Source of the DNA: Butyrivibrio sp. LC3010
GTDB lineage: Bacteria; Bacillota; Clostridia; Lachnospirales; Lachnospiraceae
Reading direction: 5' to 3'
Assembly (NCBI RefSeq): GCF_000424385.1
Contig: NZ_AUJU01000020.1
Coordinates: 52,382-116,381 of the forward strand
Length of the DNA: 64,000 nucleotides
The notes beneath the pieces were generated by a model. The model did not search any database, was not told the origin of the DNA, and saw only the letters and a program-made list of their open reading frames with translations. Shown one piece after another: positions 9,381 through 17,948 of this stretch (within the stretch, counting starts at the first letter, position 1; each line of letters starts with the position of its first letter). Both the position numbers and the translations under genes were made by a program.

Positions 9381-9395
9381 TTGTGGGCTATAGTT

Positions 9396-11000
9396 ATGAA
9401 TGGTAATAGTAGAAGAAAGATAATTTTTCATATAGATGTTAATTCTGCATTTCTCTCTTGGACTGCGGTGAAACGCCTGAAAGAGGATCCGGATTCCATA
9501 GACCTCAGGACTATTCCCTCTGTAGTAGGAGGAGATATTAAAACGAGGCACGGGATAGTGACAGCAAAATCTATCCCTGCCAAAAAATATGGAATTAATA
9601 CCGCTGAGCCAATCACAAGTGCTCTGCAGAAATGCCCAAAGCTTGTGGTTGTTCCTTCCGATTTCAAGACCTACAGGGAGTATTCTCATGCATTTATCGA
9701 TATTTTGAGGAGCTACTCAGAGATCCTTGAGCAGGTTTCTATCGATGAGGCATTCCTGGATGTAACCGGGCTATCATCATTTGATGTGAAGAAGCATTTG
9801 ATGGATGTGTTTTCGGGTGAAGCAAGCACAGATGAAGACTTATATACAGATAAAACCAGTATTGAAGAAGCACATGCGGATAATATGAGTTCTGCAGGTG
9901 AAAAGTATACTAAAGGGACTAATAATGTAGAAGAATCCTATGCAGATGGAACTAATCATGTAGAGAAATCATATGTTGAAGGTACTAAACATGAAAAAGA
10001 ATCCTATGTTGATGGACCCGGGAATGGGGCTGAATCCTATATTATTAGAAATAATCATGCAGAAGATCTTTATGCAGGTAGAAAGCAGTTGCAGAATAAG
10101 ATAGACTCAATCGAAGGAATTAACGAGCCGTTTCCGATATGTCTTGCCGCTGCCATCAGGTATGAGATCCGGACGAAGCTTGGATTTACTGTAAATGTGG
10201 GAATATCTACGAATAAATTACTTGCTAAGATGGCAAGTGATTTTACAAAGCCTGACAAGACCCACACCCTCTATCTTGAAGAAATACAGGATAAAATGTG
10301 GGGGCTCGATATAGGCGACCTTTTTGGATGTGGCAAAAAGAGTGCTGAAAAGCTCCGTGGAGTAGGAATTCGAACAATTGGTGAAGCCGCCACAGCTGAC
10401 ATGGATCTTCTAAAGTCTCAGCTTGGAGAAAAGTCAGGGGATTACATAAAAAGAAGTGCTAACGGAATCGGATCGGATACTGTTCATCCTGAGAGAGAGG
10501 ATGCCAAGAGCTATTCGAATGAGACCACCATGACCTACGATATCACTGCTGCAAATTATGACCAGGACATGCCTCCGGTAGTCAGGTACCTTTCTGAGAA
10601 AGTATCCGGCAGACTTAAGCGCGATGGCGTATATGGCGGAACAGTGACAGCGCAGGTTAAAACCAATGATTTCAAGCGTTTTTCAAGGCAGATAAAGCTT
10701 TCAGAATCCACTGACAATGCAGATGTCATCTATGATAATGCCATGTTTCTTTTGGGGAATCTTCTAACCGGAGAAAATGGACTTTTTGAAGATGACATTG
10801 GAATCAGACTGGTGGGGGTCGGAGTCGATAATCTTGATAACGGAGAATACCGACAGGTGAATCTCTTTGACTGGGCAACCACCGGGCAGGCTGAAATCAA
10901 AAAAGAAAAGGAACTTAATGAGAAGCAGGAAAAGCTTGTGGAAATGGAGCGCCTAATAAAGGGCAAGTTTGGAGACGACGCCATCAGCAAGGGACTATAA
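9396..11000 (+). CDS. dinB: DNA polymerase IV (Y family) with an inserted 11-residue repeat tract
   Basis: Error-prone translesion polymerase. The start ATG at 9396 is chosen because the upstream GTG at 9354 lies inside the preceding terminator stem, and family proteins begin just before HIDVNSAF. Catalytic acidic residues are visible in HIDVN and SIDEAFLDV (near residue 115); the helix-hairpin-helix and little-finger regions follow, and RQVNLFDW near the C-terminus fits a beta-clamp binding motif. At 534 residues it is well over the ~350-420 usual for the family, because eight degenerate 11-residue repeats are inserted in the palm region between the SIDEAF block and AAAIRYEIRTKLGFT. Confidence 0.93.
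   Translation: MNGNSRRKIIFHIDVNSAFLSWTAVKRLKEDPDSIDLRTIPSVVGGDIKTRHGIVTAKSIPAKKYGINTAEPITSALQKCPKLVVVPSDFKTYREYSHAFIDILRSYSEILEQVSIDEAFLDVTGLSSFDVKKHLMDVFSGEASTDEDLYTDKTSIEEAHADNMSSAGEKYTKGTNNVEESYADGTNHVEKSYVEGTKHEKESYVDGPGNGAESYIIRNNHAEDLYAGRKQLQNKIDSIEGINEPFPICLAAAIRYEIRTKLGFTVNVGISTNKLLAKMASDFTKPDKTHTLYLEEIQDKMWGLDIGDLFGCGKKSAEKLRGVGIRTIGEAATADMDLLKSQLGEKSGDYIKRSANGIGSDTVHPEREDAKSYSNETTMTYDITAANYDQDMPPVVRYLSEKVSGRLKRDGVYGGTVTAQVKTNDFKRFSRQIKLSESTDNADVIYDNAMFLLGNLLTGENGLFEDDIGIRLVGVGVDNLDNGEYRQVNLFDWATTGQAEIKKEKELNEKQEKLVEMERLIKGKFGDDAISKGL
9831..10094 (+). repeat. Eight tandem 33-bp repeats inside dinB
   Basis: Eight consecutive 33-bp units encode 11-residue repeats: DEDLYTDKTSI, EEAHADNMSSA, GEKYTKGTNNV, EESYADGTNHV, EKSYVEGTKHE, KESYVDGPGNG, AESYIIRNNHA and EDLYAGRKQLQ. 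The consensus is roughly xESYxxGTNHx. Units 4 and 5 are most alike; the ends are most diverged. The frame is kept throughout. Confidence 0.88.
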
Positions 11001-11003
11001 GAA

Positions 11004-11819
11004 TCAGGAATTCGTGAATGTATCAACCTTCACTGAATGCACGACAAATCTTCTTCCGCTTCCGGATTGCCCCTGGCACGTGGACAAGGTGAGAAGAGAA
11101 GGGTAATCCTCAAAACTAACATCGTTTGGAATATCCATCATGGAATTTCTTTTAACAAATTTCAGATATTCATCATAGCCTTCATGGTCCTTCACTTCGG
11201 TATAGCTGTAGGAACCGTCAGTTGTAATGTAATAGGAAAAAACTCTGTACTTAAGTATTTTATCTTTAGTATAGATATATATGAAAGGATCCTTTTCAAG
11301 CGGATTCTCATCTCCTGATTTGTATAGAGATTTGAGAGAACCAAACATTGACTGATTTTTCATGTTATGTCCAAAAATCATATCGCTCAGGCCGCAGAAA
11401 TTCTCATCACTAAGGACATCCATAAAGATTGCGCCGGCCTTATTATTTTTTCCATCAAAGGTCTTATAGAGATACTGATCTATGCTCTGCTCCTTAACAA
11501 TAGGATAGTTGATTTTGGAAAATGCCGGAAAATACAACCATCCGATAAAATCTGAATTAATTTCCTCTAACGCAGCAAAATTGATGTCGAGCTTCGGGTA
11601 GTCCTCCGGACTTTCAGAATCATCACCAGGATTTGTTTCTGCAGGCTTAACATAAGTATCCTTGATTGAGTTGTATTCATTAACTGCTGCTGAATATTCG
11701 GACTGATCCTTGTAAATCATAACAGCTTCGTATATGACTACTCCAAGTAGTGCAATTATAATTATTACATGAAAAAATCTGTATAACGGACTAGTGGTAT
11801 TGTTCTTGTTTTTACTCAT
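11004..11819 (-). CDS. srtB: Class B sortase
   Basis: 271 residues. An N-terminal membrane anchor (IIIIALLGVVIYEAVMIY, about 15-33) is followed by a sortase fold. The catalytic triad is visible: His in IFGHNMKNQSMF near 152, Cys in LSTCQGQ near 248 and Arg in SGSGRRF near 256. The GHNMKxxxMF block is typical of class B enzymes, which attach proteins or pilin-type substrates to peptidoglycan via NPxTx-like signals. No protein in the window has a recognisable sorting signal, so its substrates lie elsewhere. It converges on dinB with a 3-bp gap. Confidence 0.93.
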   Translation of the reverse strand: MSKNKNNTTSPLYRFFHVIIIIALLGVVIYEAVMIYKDQSEYSAAVNEYNSIKDTYVKPAETNPGDDSESPEDYPKLDINFAALEEINSDFIGWLYFPAFSKINYPIVKEQSIDQYLYKTFDGKNNKAGAIFMDVLSDENFCGLSDMIFGHNMKNQSMFGSLKSLYKSGDENPLEKDPFIYIYTKDKILKYRVFSYYITTDGSYSYTEVKDHEGYDEYLKFVKRNSMMDIPNDVSFEDYPSLLTLSTCQGQSGSGRRFVVHSVKVDTFTNS

Positions 11820-11987
11820 AACTCTTGTTAATATTCTCCTTTAATACTCTTATTGGTATTCCCTTAGAAAATTCGAAAAAAGTCCTGTGAACATCTTAGT
11901 TTATACAAAGCAAAATTATCAGTTTATTTTCGCTTTATGTGTGTATCGTTCATGAGGGATAATTTCATCCTTTCATTATCCTAGTAA

Positions 11988-12115
11988 ATTGAATCTAATT
12001 TTGCAACTTTCCTAAGGAATAATCGTTATTTGTAATTTGATCAAATATTAAATAGAATCAGACTTTGTATCTTTCCTGGGAATATTCATTCTTTGTGATT
12101 TGGCAAAAATCTGTG
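11988..12115. repeat. Two imperfect 64-bp direct repeats
   Basis: The unit starting ATTGAATCTAATTTTGCAAC recurs 64 bp later as ATAGAATCAGACTTTGTATC, with CTTTCCT, GGAAT and TTTGTRATTTG in matching positions. Divergence of roughly a quarter of positions suggests an old duplication in the srtB upstream region. Confidence 0.6.
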
Positions 12116-12521
12116 CGTAAATGCACGGAAGAGTCAATATATGAAAAAAGAAGAAAGTGACTGCACAATTACACTATATACAGATAAAATATAAACTATA
12201 ATATGAATATGTTCAGTCACTTATGAGATAAACAAGATTTAGACTGAAATATATATCAAAAAAGTGATAACTACAAAATGTTATTATGAATACTGAGGAG
12301 TCTGTTTTCAATTTCTAATTGTTGTGACTGTAGGCAACCGAAATACCACAAAATTATACCCCAAAAATAGAACCTAATTCCCGATAAATGATTTTATCGA
12401 TATGGATAACGAAAAAATTTATATTTATTTTCCTTGAAATGTTTTTTGCAATGCCATATTTTAAAATATAAGCCTTGGATGAAGTTTATAAGGTAGATAC
12501 AGACTTTTTTATACAAACCAT

Positions 12522-12594
12522 TAGTGCTACTGTCATCAAATAAATCGACTTTATACTTCGTAAAAAGTCGAGGTATTTAATGACAGCAGCACTA
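12522..12594. repeat. Short (73-bp) form of the TAGTGCT palindromic element
   Basis: Begins TAGTGCTACTGTCAT and ends ATGACAGCAGCACTA, giving inverted ends that nearly fold the whole element into one hairpin. Compared with the 164-bp copies at 47117 and 63373 it lacks the structured centre but keeps both outer arms (TCGACTTTA and TAAAAAGTCGA). It lies 31 bp before the transglutaminase-like gene and could form a hairpin in its leader. Confidence 0.85.
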
Positions 12595-12625
12595 GAGCAA
12601 AATGTAAAAGAAGCAGGGATACAAA

Positions 12626-14839
12626 ATGAAATTTATAAGAAAGAAAAGAACTTATTTATCAGCGTTTATCTTTGTGCTGACATTCTTTATGATAGGAATG
12701 ATCCGGGTAAATGTAAGTGCAAAAAATGGTACTCCTGTAGGAGGAATGTGGATTCCGGAACGTGAAGAAATTGAGACTATCGTAATAGATGACACGGAAA
12801 AAAGCTTAGATGATAATCCCAATCTTCTCAGAGGAAGTGCAGTTTATCCTTTGGATGCTGTTCCGGTAGAAACCGGGCCTCATTATGAATATCTTTCACA
12901 AGAGGAGAAGATTCTCTATGAAGCTATCTACTCTTTGATTTCTACAAAAAAATATATTCCATATAGCAAAAGAAATAATGTAAACGCAAGTGACGTTTAT
13001 TCAAATTATTCTTATGTGATTTATTCAGGAAATAAGTCTTTTAGTGAAATTTATGGCATAAGTAGTATGAACAGTATTCTCAACAGAGTTCAGGAGGCGC
13101 TTTATTTTGACCATCCTGGTAATGTTGAGTTTTATATGTGCATGGCTAACTATGGAATTGTCACTCGGGGAAATGGCACAGTGGAGTCCTATGTGTACAC
13201 AAAAGCATATTTTGATGATACTCAGTTTGCAAAAATAAATACTACAATTCAGAACTCTTTAAATACAATTGTTGCCGACATACAAAGTAAGAACCTTGTG
13301 GATGCTAACTGGCCTGCCATTACAGAGCTTAATGTTCATGACTATTTTTCCAAGATGGTTTCTTACGATAATGATGCTGCAAATGACGCAGGGTATTCAG
13401 GTTATTTCAACGTTGCACACACCGCCTATGGATCTTTATATAACAAAAAAGCAGTATGTGACGGGTATTCTACAGGCTATCAGATGATTTTGGAAAAGCT
13501 TGGAATAGACGCCATGGTTATAGCAGGAAAAGCTACTACAAGCAGTTCCGGCTCTGGAGGCGGGCATGCCTGGAATATTGTAAGACTTGATGGATTATGG
13601 TATGAAGCGGATACTACGTGGGCATCAACATCAAGTGGCGGAACTGTATCACACGATTACTTTAACAAAACCACCTCTGAATATGCTAATGGAATAAAAA
13701 ATCATAAGCATATCAGAACGGAAAATCAGGGTTATGTAGGCTATCGCATGCCTGTTGCGACAGGAACACACTATACCTATTCATACATTACTCAGAATAG
13801 TAGTGCTATGCAAAAAGATTCAGATTATATTGCTGTTCAGGGAATAGGTATTTCAGCAGAAGCTATGGAAGTTGATGAAGGTACAAACTTTACCATTAAG
13901 CCTACTTTTACTCCCGAAAATGCGTCTATAAAGGAATATACCTATGAAAGCAGTGACCAGAATGTAGTTAAGGTTAACGGCAAAATGCTGTATGCAAATT
14001 CTGCAGGAACTGCCAATATTACGATAAAAGCAACTGATGGAGGCTTCACGAAAACATGCGCTGTCACTGTTAAAGCAGTTCAGAATCAGACTGATGATAC
14101 AGAGCAGAATAGTGGTAGCGGACAAAAGGATAATAGTGGTCAGAATGGTGGAAACCAGAATGCCGGAGGAAGTGGCTCAGGCGATAATAGTCAGTCCGGA
14201 GATAATGGTCAGCAGGGCGGCGGACAAAGCGGAAATAGTGACCAGCAGGGCGGCGGACAAGGCGGAAATACTGACCAGCAGGATGGCGGACAAAGCGGAA
14301 ATGGTGATCAGCAAAGCGGTGGCCAGTCAGATAATAATGATCAGTCACAAGGCAGCAGCAATCAGGAAGCTCCTTTGCCCAAAGCTGCAGGTACGTACAT
14401 AAGTTATTCAGTTAGTTCTGAAAACGGAACCTATGTTGTTAATGATGAAGAGGCGACAGTCACCTTACAGAAGGTAGGGAAGAAGAATGCATCAAGTCTT
14501 ACAATACCTCAGGTCATCACAGATGAAAATGGACTCTCCTACACTGTCACAAAGATTGGTTCTAAGCTTAAGAAGGGAAATAAAAAGCTCAAAAAGCTTG
14601 TCATTCCGAAAACTGTTACAACAATAGGTAATAACGCATTTGCAAACTGCACTAAACTAAAGACAATCAGAATTTATGCGGATAATCTTACGACAGTCCG
14701 GAGCGGTGCATTTAAGAATATAAACGGCAAATGTAAGATAACAATAATAGCTGCAAATAAGAAACAATATAATAAAATTGTGAAAAAGCTGAAAAAAGCC
14801 GGTGCTAAAAATGCGACTTTTGCTTATAAAAAGGGTTGA
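12626..14839 (+). CDS. Secreted transglutaminase-like protein with Big2-like and leucine-rich domains
   Basis: 737 residues. A signal peptide (about 1-32, ending near VSA) leads into a transglutaminase/cysteine-protease core with the triad Cys (KAVCDGYS, ~277), His (GGGHAWNIV, ~312) and Asp (YEADTTW, ~328). A bacterial Ig-like Big2 domain follows (~410-485), then a Gly/Gln/Asn/Ser linker with 11-residue repeats (~490-585), then a C-terminal BspA-type leucine-rich repeat region (~600-720: LKKLVIPKTVTTIGNNAF). Such proteins are cell-surface or secreted. No LPxTG or NPxTx sorting signal is seen, so attachment by the neighbouring sortase B is not supported. Confidence 0.85.
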   Translation: MKFIRKKRTYLSAFIFVLTFFMIGMIRVNVSAKNGTPVGGMWIPEREEIETIVIDDTEKSLDDNPNLLRGSAVYPLDAVPVETGPHYEYLSQEEKILYEAIYSLISTKKYIPYSKRNNVNASDVYSNYSYVIYSGNKSFSEIYGISSMNSILNRVQEALYFDHPGNVEFYMCMANYGIVTRGNGTVESYVYTKAYFDDTQFAKINTTIQNSLNTIVADIQSKNLVDANWPAITELNVHDYFSKMVSYDNDAANDAGYSGYFNVAHTAYGSLYNKKAVCDGYSTGYQMILEKLGIDAMVIAGKATTSSSGSGGGHAWNIVRLDGLWYEADTTWASTSSGGTVSHDYFNKTTSEYANGIKNHKHIRTENQGYVGYRMPVATGTHYTYSYITQNSSAMQKDSDYIAVQGIGISAEAMEVDEGTNFTIKPTFTPENASIKEYTYESSDQNVVKVNGKMLYANSAGTANITIKATDGGFTKTCAVTVKAVQNQTDDTEQNSGSGQKDNSGQNGGNQNAGGSGSGDNSQSGDNGQQGGGQSGNSDQQGGGQGGNTDQQDGGQSGNGDQQSGGQSDNNDQSQGSSNQEAPLPKAAGTYISYSVSSENGTYVVNDEEATVTLQKVGKKNASSLTIPQVITDENGLSYTVTKIGSKLKKGNKKLKKLVIPKTVTTIGNNAFANCTKLKTIRIYADNLTTVRSGAFKNINGKCKITIIAANKKQYNKIVKKLKKAGAKNATFAYKKG
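14207..14338 (+). repeat. Four 33-bp tandem repeats encoding a Gly/Gln-rich linker
   Basis: Four units at 14207, 14240, 14273 and 14306 encode GQQGGGQSGNS, DQQGGGQGGNT, DQQDGGQSGNG and DQQSGGQSDNN. They join the Big2 and leucine-rich domains. The high nucleotide identity suggests recent expansion. Confidence 0.88.
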
Positions 14840-14925
14840 GAAGGCTTAATCGATTTGTCCGAATAATGAAAATATCATAAGTACTGCGTATAGCGCTTCT
14901 GTATGGATACATATTTTGAAAGAAA

Positions 14926-15002
14926 ATAATAATAGCATCAATCATAAATGAAAAATTTTATGATTATTTAATTGACAAATATGATAAACATGCTATTATT
15001 AT
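14926..15002 (+). promoter_or_regulatory. Promoter enclosed by a 13-bp perfect inverted repeat (CAP gene)
   Basis: ATAATAATAGCAT (14926-14938) pairs with ATGCTATTATTAT (14990-15002). Between them lies TTGACA (14972-14977), and the right arm contains TATTAT (14994-14999), a -35/-10 pair with a 16-bp spacer. The -10 is part of the palindrome, so a regulator or cruciform binding the repeat would block transcription. A smaller nested repeat (AATCATAA / ATGATT) lies inside. Confidence 0.6.
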
Positions 15003-15048
15003 GCTATGTAATTATCAATAAACTATTCTTTAATTTGGAGGAACGGAA

Positions 15049-15606
15049 ATGAAGAAGTTTAGACGCGCTATTGCTACATTAGTTGCAGTCGTTTTCTCAT
15101 TAAATGTAATGGCATGCGGTGAAAAGCAGGTAGCTACTATTGACGATGTGGCTGCTCTCAGAGGGATCAATGAGGATATTGAGAATATTTATATTGATGA
15201 CGAGGCTATAGCTCTTGCAGGTGAGATCACTTCAAGTGAAGGTGCTGTGGCAGCAGCTCAGGCAGCGTTCGCACTTGTTAATCAGAAGCGAGCTGCATCA
15301 GGACTTGGACAGCTCCAGTGGAGTGATTCACTTACTCAGGCTGCTTTGGTACGAGCACAGGAGATTGTTGGAACATTCTCACATAACAGACCTGATGGAA
15401 GTCCCTGGTACACTGTAAACAGCAACATTATGTTTGGCGAGAACCTTGCTAAGCTTTACAATACCGGCGATTCAGTAGTTGCCGCTTGGATGGCATCTCC
15501 CACACACGCTGCTAACATTATGGAGGCAGGATTTAAGACAGTGGGAATTGCAGTTTTTCAGGCCGGTAACGGCAATTGGTACTGGGCTCAGGAGTTCGGA
15601 TATTAA
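15049..15606 (+). CDS. CAP (SCP/PR1-like) domain lipoprotein
   Basis: 185 residues. A lipoprotein signal with Cys23 (NVMAC) is followed from about residue 70 by a CAP domain: LVNQKRAASGLGQLQWSDSL, ALVRAQEI, FSHNRPDGSPWYTV, GENLAK, AAWMASPTHAANIM and GNWYWAQEFGY are the usual family blocks, including the conserved His and Glu residues of the cleft. Bacterial CAP proteins are exported and bind lipids or metals or have hydrolytic activity in some cases; the role here is unknown. A GGAGG site precedes the ATG, and a strong terminator follows, so it is a single-gene transcript. Confidence 0.9.
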   Translation: MKKFRRAIATLVAVVFSLNVMACGEKQVATIDDVAALRGINEDIENIYIDDEAIALAGEITSSEGAVAAAQAAFALVNQKRAASGLGQLQWSDSLTQAALVRAQEIVGTFSHNRPDGSPWYTVNSNIMFGENLAKLYNTGDSVVAAWMASPTHAANIMEAGFKTVGIAVFQAGNGNWYWAQEFGY

Positions 15607-15629
15607 AAAGAATAAACGTGTTTTGGAAG

Positions 15630-15659
15630 GTCCTGTGACGTTGCGTCACAGGACTTTTT
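15630..15659 (+). terminator. Terminator after the CAP gene
   Basis: Perfect 11-bp stem GTCCTGTGACG / CGTCACAGGAC with a 3-nt loop followed by TTTTT. Confidence 0.92.
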
Positions 15660-15731
15660 GTTGTATTATAAAACAGTTACTGACTGTGTTAATTTACAGT
15701 AGTGAAGTGCAAACGCACTAAGGAGGGATTT

Positions 15732-16949
15732 ATGAAAAAGAAAATGCTGGCAGCTATTTTGGCTGCATCCATGATGGTGGTTTCAGTCACCGGTTGTGGA
15801 GACAATCGTAAGGTAGCAGAGGACAACAGTGTTGCAGAGGACACTTCAGAGGAGACTGCAGAGGATACTTCTAATGCAGAAGATACTTCAGCTGCAGAGG
15901 CAGAAAGCTCCGAAGAGACTACTGAAGAGGCTGCAGAAGAGGCATCAGATGATGCTACTGAAGAGACTTCAGATGACGCTACAGAAGAAAAAGAAGAGGA
16001 GACCGATGCCACAGATGTTTCTGAGGGTGCTGAGGAGTACGTAATCGGTATCTCACAGTTTGCAGAGCACGGTTCACTTGATAACTGCCGTGTAGGTTTC
16101 CTTCAGGGACTTGCAAATGAAGGAATCGTAGAGGGTGAAAACCTCACTGTTCATTTCCAGAATGCTCAGGCAGACACAGGTACTGCAAGCCAGATTTCAG
16201 ATGCTTTCGTTGCTGACGGTGTTGACCTGATCTGCGGAATAGCTACACCCAGTGCCATGAGTGCATACAATTCAGCGCTTGGCACAACAGTACCCGTTAT
16301 TTATTCTGCTGTATCAGATCCTGTTGCAGCTGAACTTGCAAAAGAAGATGGAACTCCTGTAGGTAATATCACAGGTACTTCAGATGCACTTGCAGTTACA
16401 GAGCAGCTTGATATGATCCGTAAGATGCTTCCTGATGCAAAGAAGATTGGAATTTTATATACTACAAGCGAGACTAATTCAGAGAGCACAATTGCCCAGT
16501 ACAAGGAGCATGCTTCTGAATATGGCTTTGAGATCGTAGAAAGCGGTATCAATACATTAGCAGATCTTGATATGGCAGCAGCAGACCTTGTTACAAAAGT
16601 TGACTGCATCAACAACCTCACAGACAATACAGTAGTTTCAGGTCTTCAGACAGTTCTTAGCTATGCAAAAGAGCAGAAGATTCCTGTTTTTGGTTCAGAG
16701 GTTGAGCAGGTTAAGGTTGGTTGTGTAGCAGCCATGGGACTTGATTATATCCAGCTTGGAATTCAGACCGGTGAGATGGCAGCCAAGGTTCTTAAGGGTG
16801 AGAGCAAGGCTGAGGAGATGCCTTTTGAAGTTATCAACGAGCCCAGCCTTTATGTAAATACAAAGGCTGCTGAAGAAATCGGCATGACACTTGATGATGC
16901 TCTTGTATCAAGTGCAGCAGAGACTTTTGACAGCATCGCATCCAACTGA
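15732..16949 (+). CDS. ABC transporter substrate-binding lipoprotein (TrpX/PF04392 type)
   Basis: 405 residues from the ATG at 15732, which follows GGAGGG; an in-frame GTG at 15702 has no such site. The signal peptide ends in VTGC (Cys22). A long acidic Glu/Thr/Ser/Asp linker (~30-105) tethers the binding domain, whose start YVIGISQFAEHGSLDNCRVG and later blocks (NAQADTGTASQISDAFVADG, PVIYSAVSDPVAAEL) match the ABC substrate-binding family that includes streptococcal TrpX. With the permease and ATPase downstream it forms a complete importer, with tryptophan or a related amino acid as plausible substrate. No T-box was seen upstream. Confidence 0.88.
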   Translation: MKKKMLAAILAASMMVVSVTGCGDNRKVAEDNSVAEDTSEETAEDTSNAEDTSAAEAESSEETTEEAAEEASDDATEETSDDATEEKEEETDATDVSEGAEEYVIGISQFAEHGSLDNCRVGFLQGLANEGIVEGENLTVHFQNAQADTGTASQISDAFVADGVDLICGIATPSAMSAYNSALGTTVPVIYSAVSDPVAAELAKEDGTPVGNITGTSDALAVTEQLDMIRKMLPDAKKIGILYTTSETNSESTIAQYKEHASEYGFEIVESGINTLADLDMAAADLVTKVDCINNLTDNTVVSGLQTVLSYAKEQKIPVFGSEVEQVKVGCVAAMGLDYIQLGIQTGEMAAKVLKGESKAEEMPFEVINEPSLYVNTKAAEEIGMTLDDALVSSAAETFDSIASN

Positions 16950-16972
16950 TAACAGGTTGTATAGGAGCCAGG

Positions 16973-17007
16973 TACCGTTAGTGCATATTCACAGAGTGCT
17001 TACGGTA
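16973..17007 (+). promoter_or_regulatory. Hairpin between binding protein and permease genes
   Basis: TACCGTTAGTGC pairs imperfectly with GTGCTTACGGTA (11-nt loop). The right arm and following bases (16995-17016) match a hairpin in the leader of the GH43 gene at 53007-53028 at 19 of 22 positions. It may set the relative expression of binding protein and permease. Confidence 0.45.
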
Positions 17008-17062
17008 TTTGTATCCCACCGGATTTAATCAGATATAAACTATTGTTTATCTAGGAGGAAAT

Positions 17063-17947
17063 ATGGCACTGATAGTAAGTGTGCTGGAGCAGGGATTGTG
17101 TTATGCGATCATGGCTCTTGGAATGTACATAACATATAAAATATTGGATTTCCCGGACATGACCGTCGATGGTGGCTTCCCTTTTGGAATATGCCTTGCG
17201 GTGGTTATGATAAGGGCAGGAGTTGCTCCCATACTTACGCTTCCCATCTGTTTTGCGGCAGGCTGCCTTATTGGTGTATGTACCGGTATTATTCATGTGG
17301 TGTTCAAGGTAAGGGACCTTCTTGCAGGAATTATCATGATGACAGGATTGTATTCTGTTAACTTAAGGATTGCAGGAAGAGCAAACCTTCCCATGTATGA
17401 TTACTATACTATTTTTGACAATAGAACCATGAATTCATTATTTGGTGCAGTTCCCGGATTGGATAAGTTTCAGTCAGTTATAATACTTCTTGTTATAACT
17501 GTAGTTGTGAAGCTGATACTTGACTGGTATCTGAAGACAAGATCAGGTCTTATGCTTCAGGCGGTAGGTGATAACGATGTGCTTGTAACATCTATGGGTG
17601 TTGACAGAGGTAAGGTTCGCATCACAGGGCTTGCAATTGCAAATGGCCTGGTTGCCCTTTCTGGTGCTATTTACGCTCAGCAGCAACGCTATTTTGATGT
17701 ATCCATGGGTACCGGAACAGCAGTTATCGGACTTGCCAGTGTTATTATCGGAACAGCACTTCTTCGTAAGATATCATTTTTCAAAATAACAACAAGTGTT
17801 GTAATAGGAGCTATTGTTTATAAGGCGTGTGTTGCAATCGCTATTAAATGCGGATTACAGTCAACAGACCTTAAGCTCATCACAGCTGTTCTTTTCCTTG
17901 TGATTCTCATTATCACCAGGGATAGAAAGCGGAAAGTAGAGGCCTGA
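17063..17947 (+). CDS. ABC transporter permease (TrpY type)
   Basis: 294 residues with about eight or nine hydrophobic helices of the branched-chain amino acid/ribose permease superfamily. Recognisable blocks include YKILDFPDMTVDGGFPFG near residue 30 (family hallmark DLTVDGSF), LLAGIIMMTGLYSVNLRI and a C-terminal stretch predicted to contact the ATPase. It is preceded by AGGAGG and lies one base before the ATPase gene. It forms the membrane channel of the importer whose binding protein is encoded upstream. Confidence 0.9.
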   Translation: MALIVSVLEQGLCYAIMALGMYITYKILDFPDMTVDGGFPFGICLAVVMIRAGVAPILTLPICFAAGCLIGVCTGIIHVVFKVRDLLAGIIMMTGLYSVNLRIAGRANLPMYDYYTIFDNRTMNSLFGAVPGLDKFQSVIILLVITVVVKLILDWYLKTRSGLMLQAVGDNDVLVTSMGVDRGKVRITGLAIANGLVALSGAIYAQQQRYFDVSMGTGTAVIGLASVIIGTALLRKISFFKITTSVVIGAIVYKACVAIAIKCGLQSTDLKLITAVLFLVILIITRDRKRKVEA

Positions 17948-17948
17948 T

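Larger units (their letters stand above)
11820..12625. other. Long intergenic region with repeats and no gene
   Basis: About 800 bp of AT-rich DNA between divergent srtB and the transglutaminase-like gene. It holds an imperfect 64-bp direct repeat (11988-12051 and 12052-12115), a 9-bp inverted repeat AAGTGACTG / CAGTCACTT (12155-12163 and 12214-12222) enclosing promoter-like AT tracts, and a 73-bp hairpin element (12522-12594). I see no credible coding frame. Confidence 0.7.

Noticed and set aside
9354..9395. GTG start giving a longer DinB
   Set aside because: The GTG is within the loop and stem of the upstream terminator; the ATG at 9396 fits the family start.
11037..11318. Plus-strand frame opposite sortase B
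   Set aside because: Shadow of a gene with a complete catalytic triad on the other strand.
12580..12765. 61-residue frame overlapping the transglutaminase-like gene start
   Set aside because: It begins inside the palindromic element and runs in another frame through a clear signal peptide.
14070..14348. His/Arg-rich repetitive minus-strand frame
   Set aside because: Antisense reading of the Gly/Gln linker repeats; no start signal.
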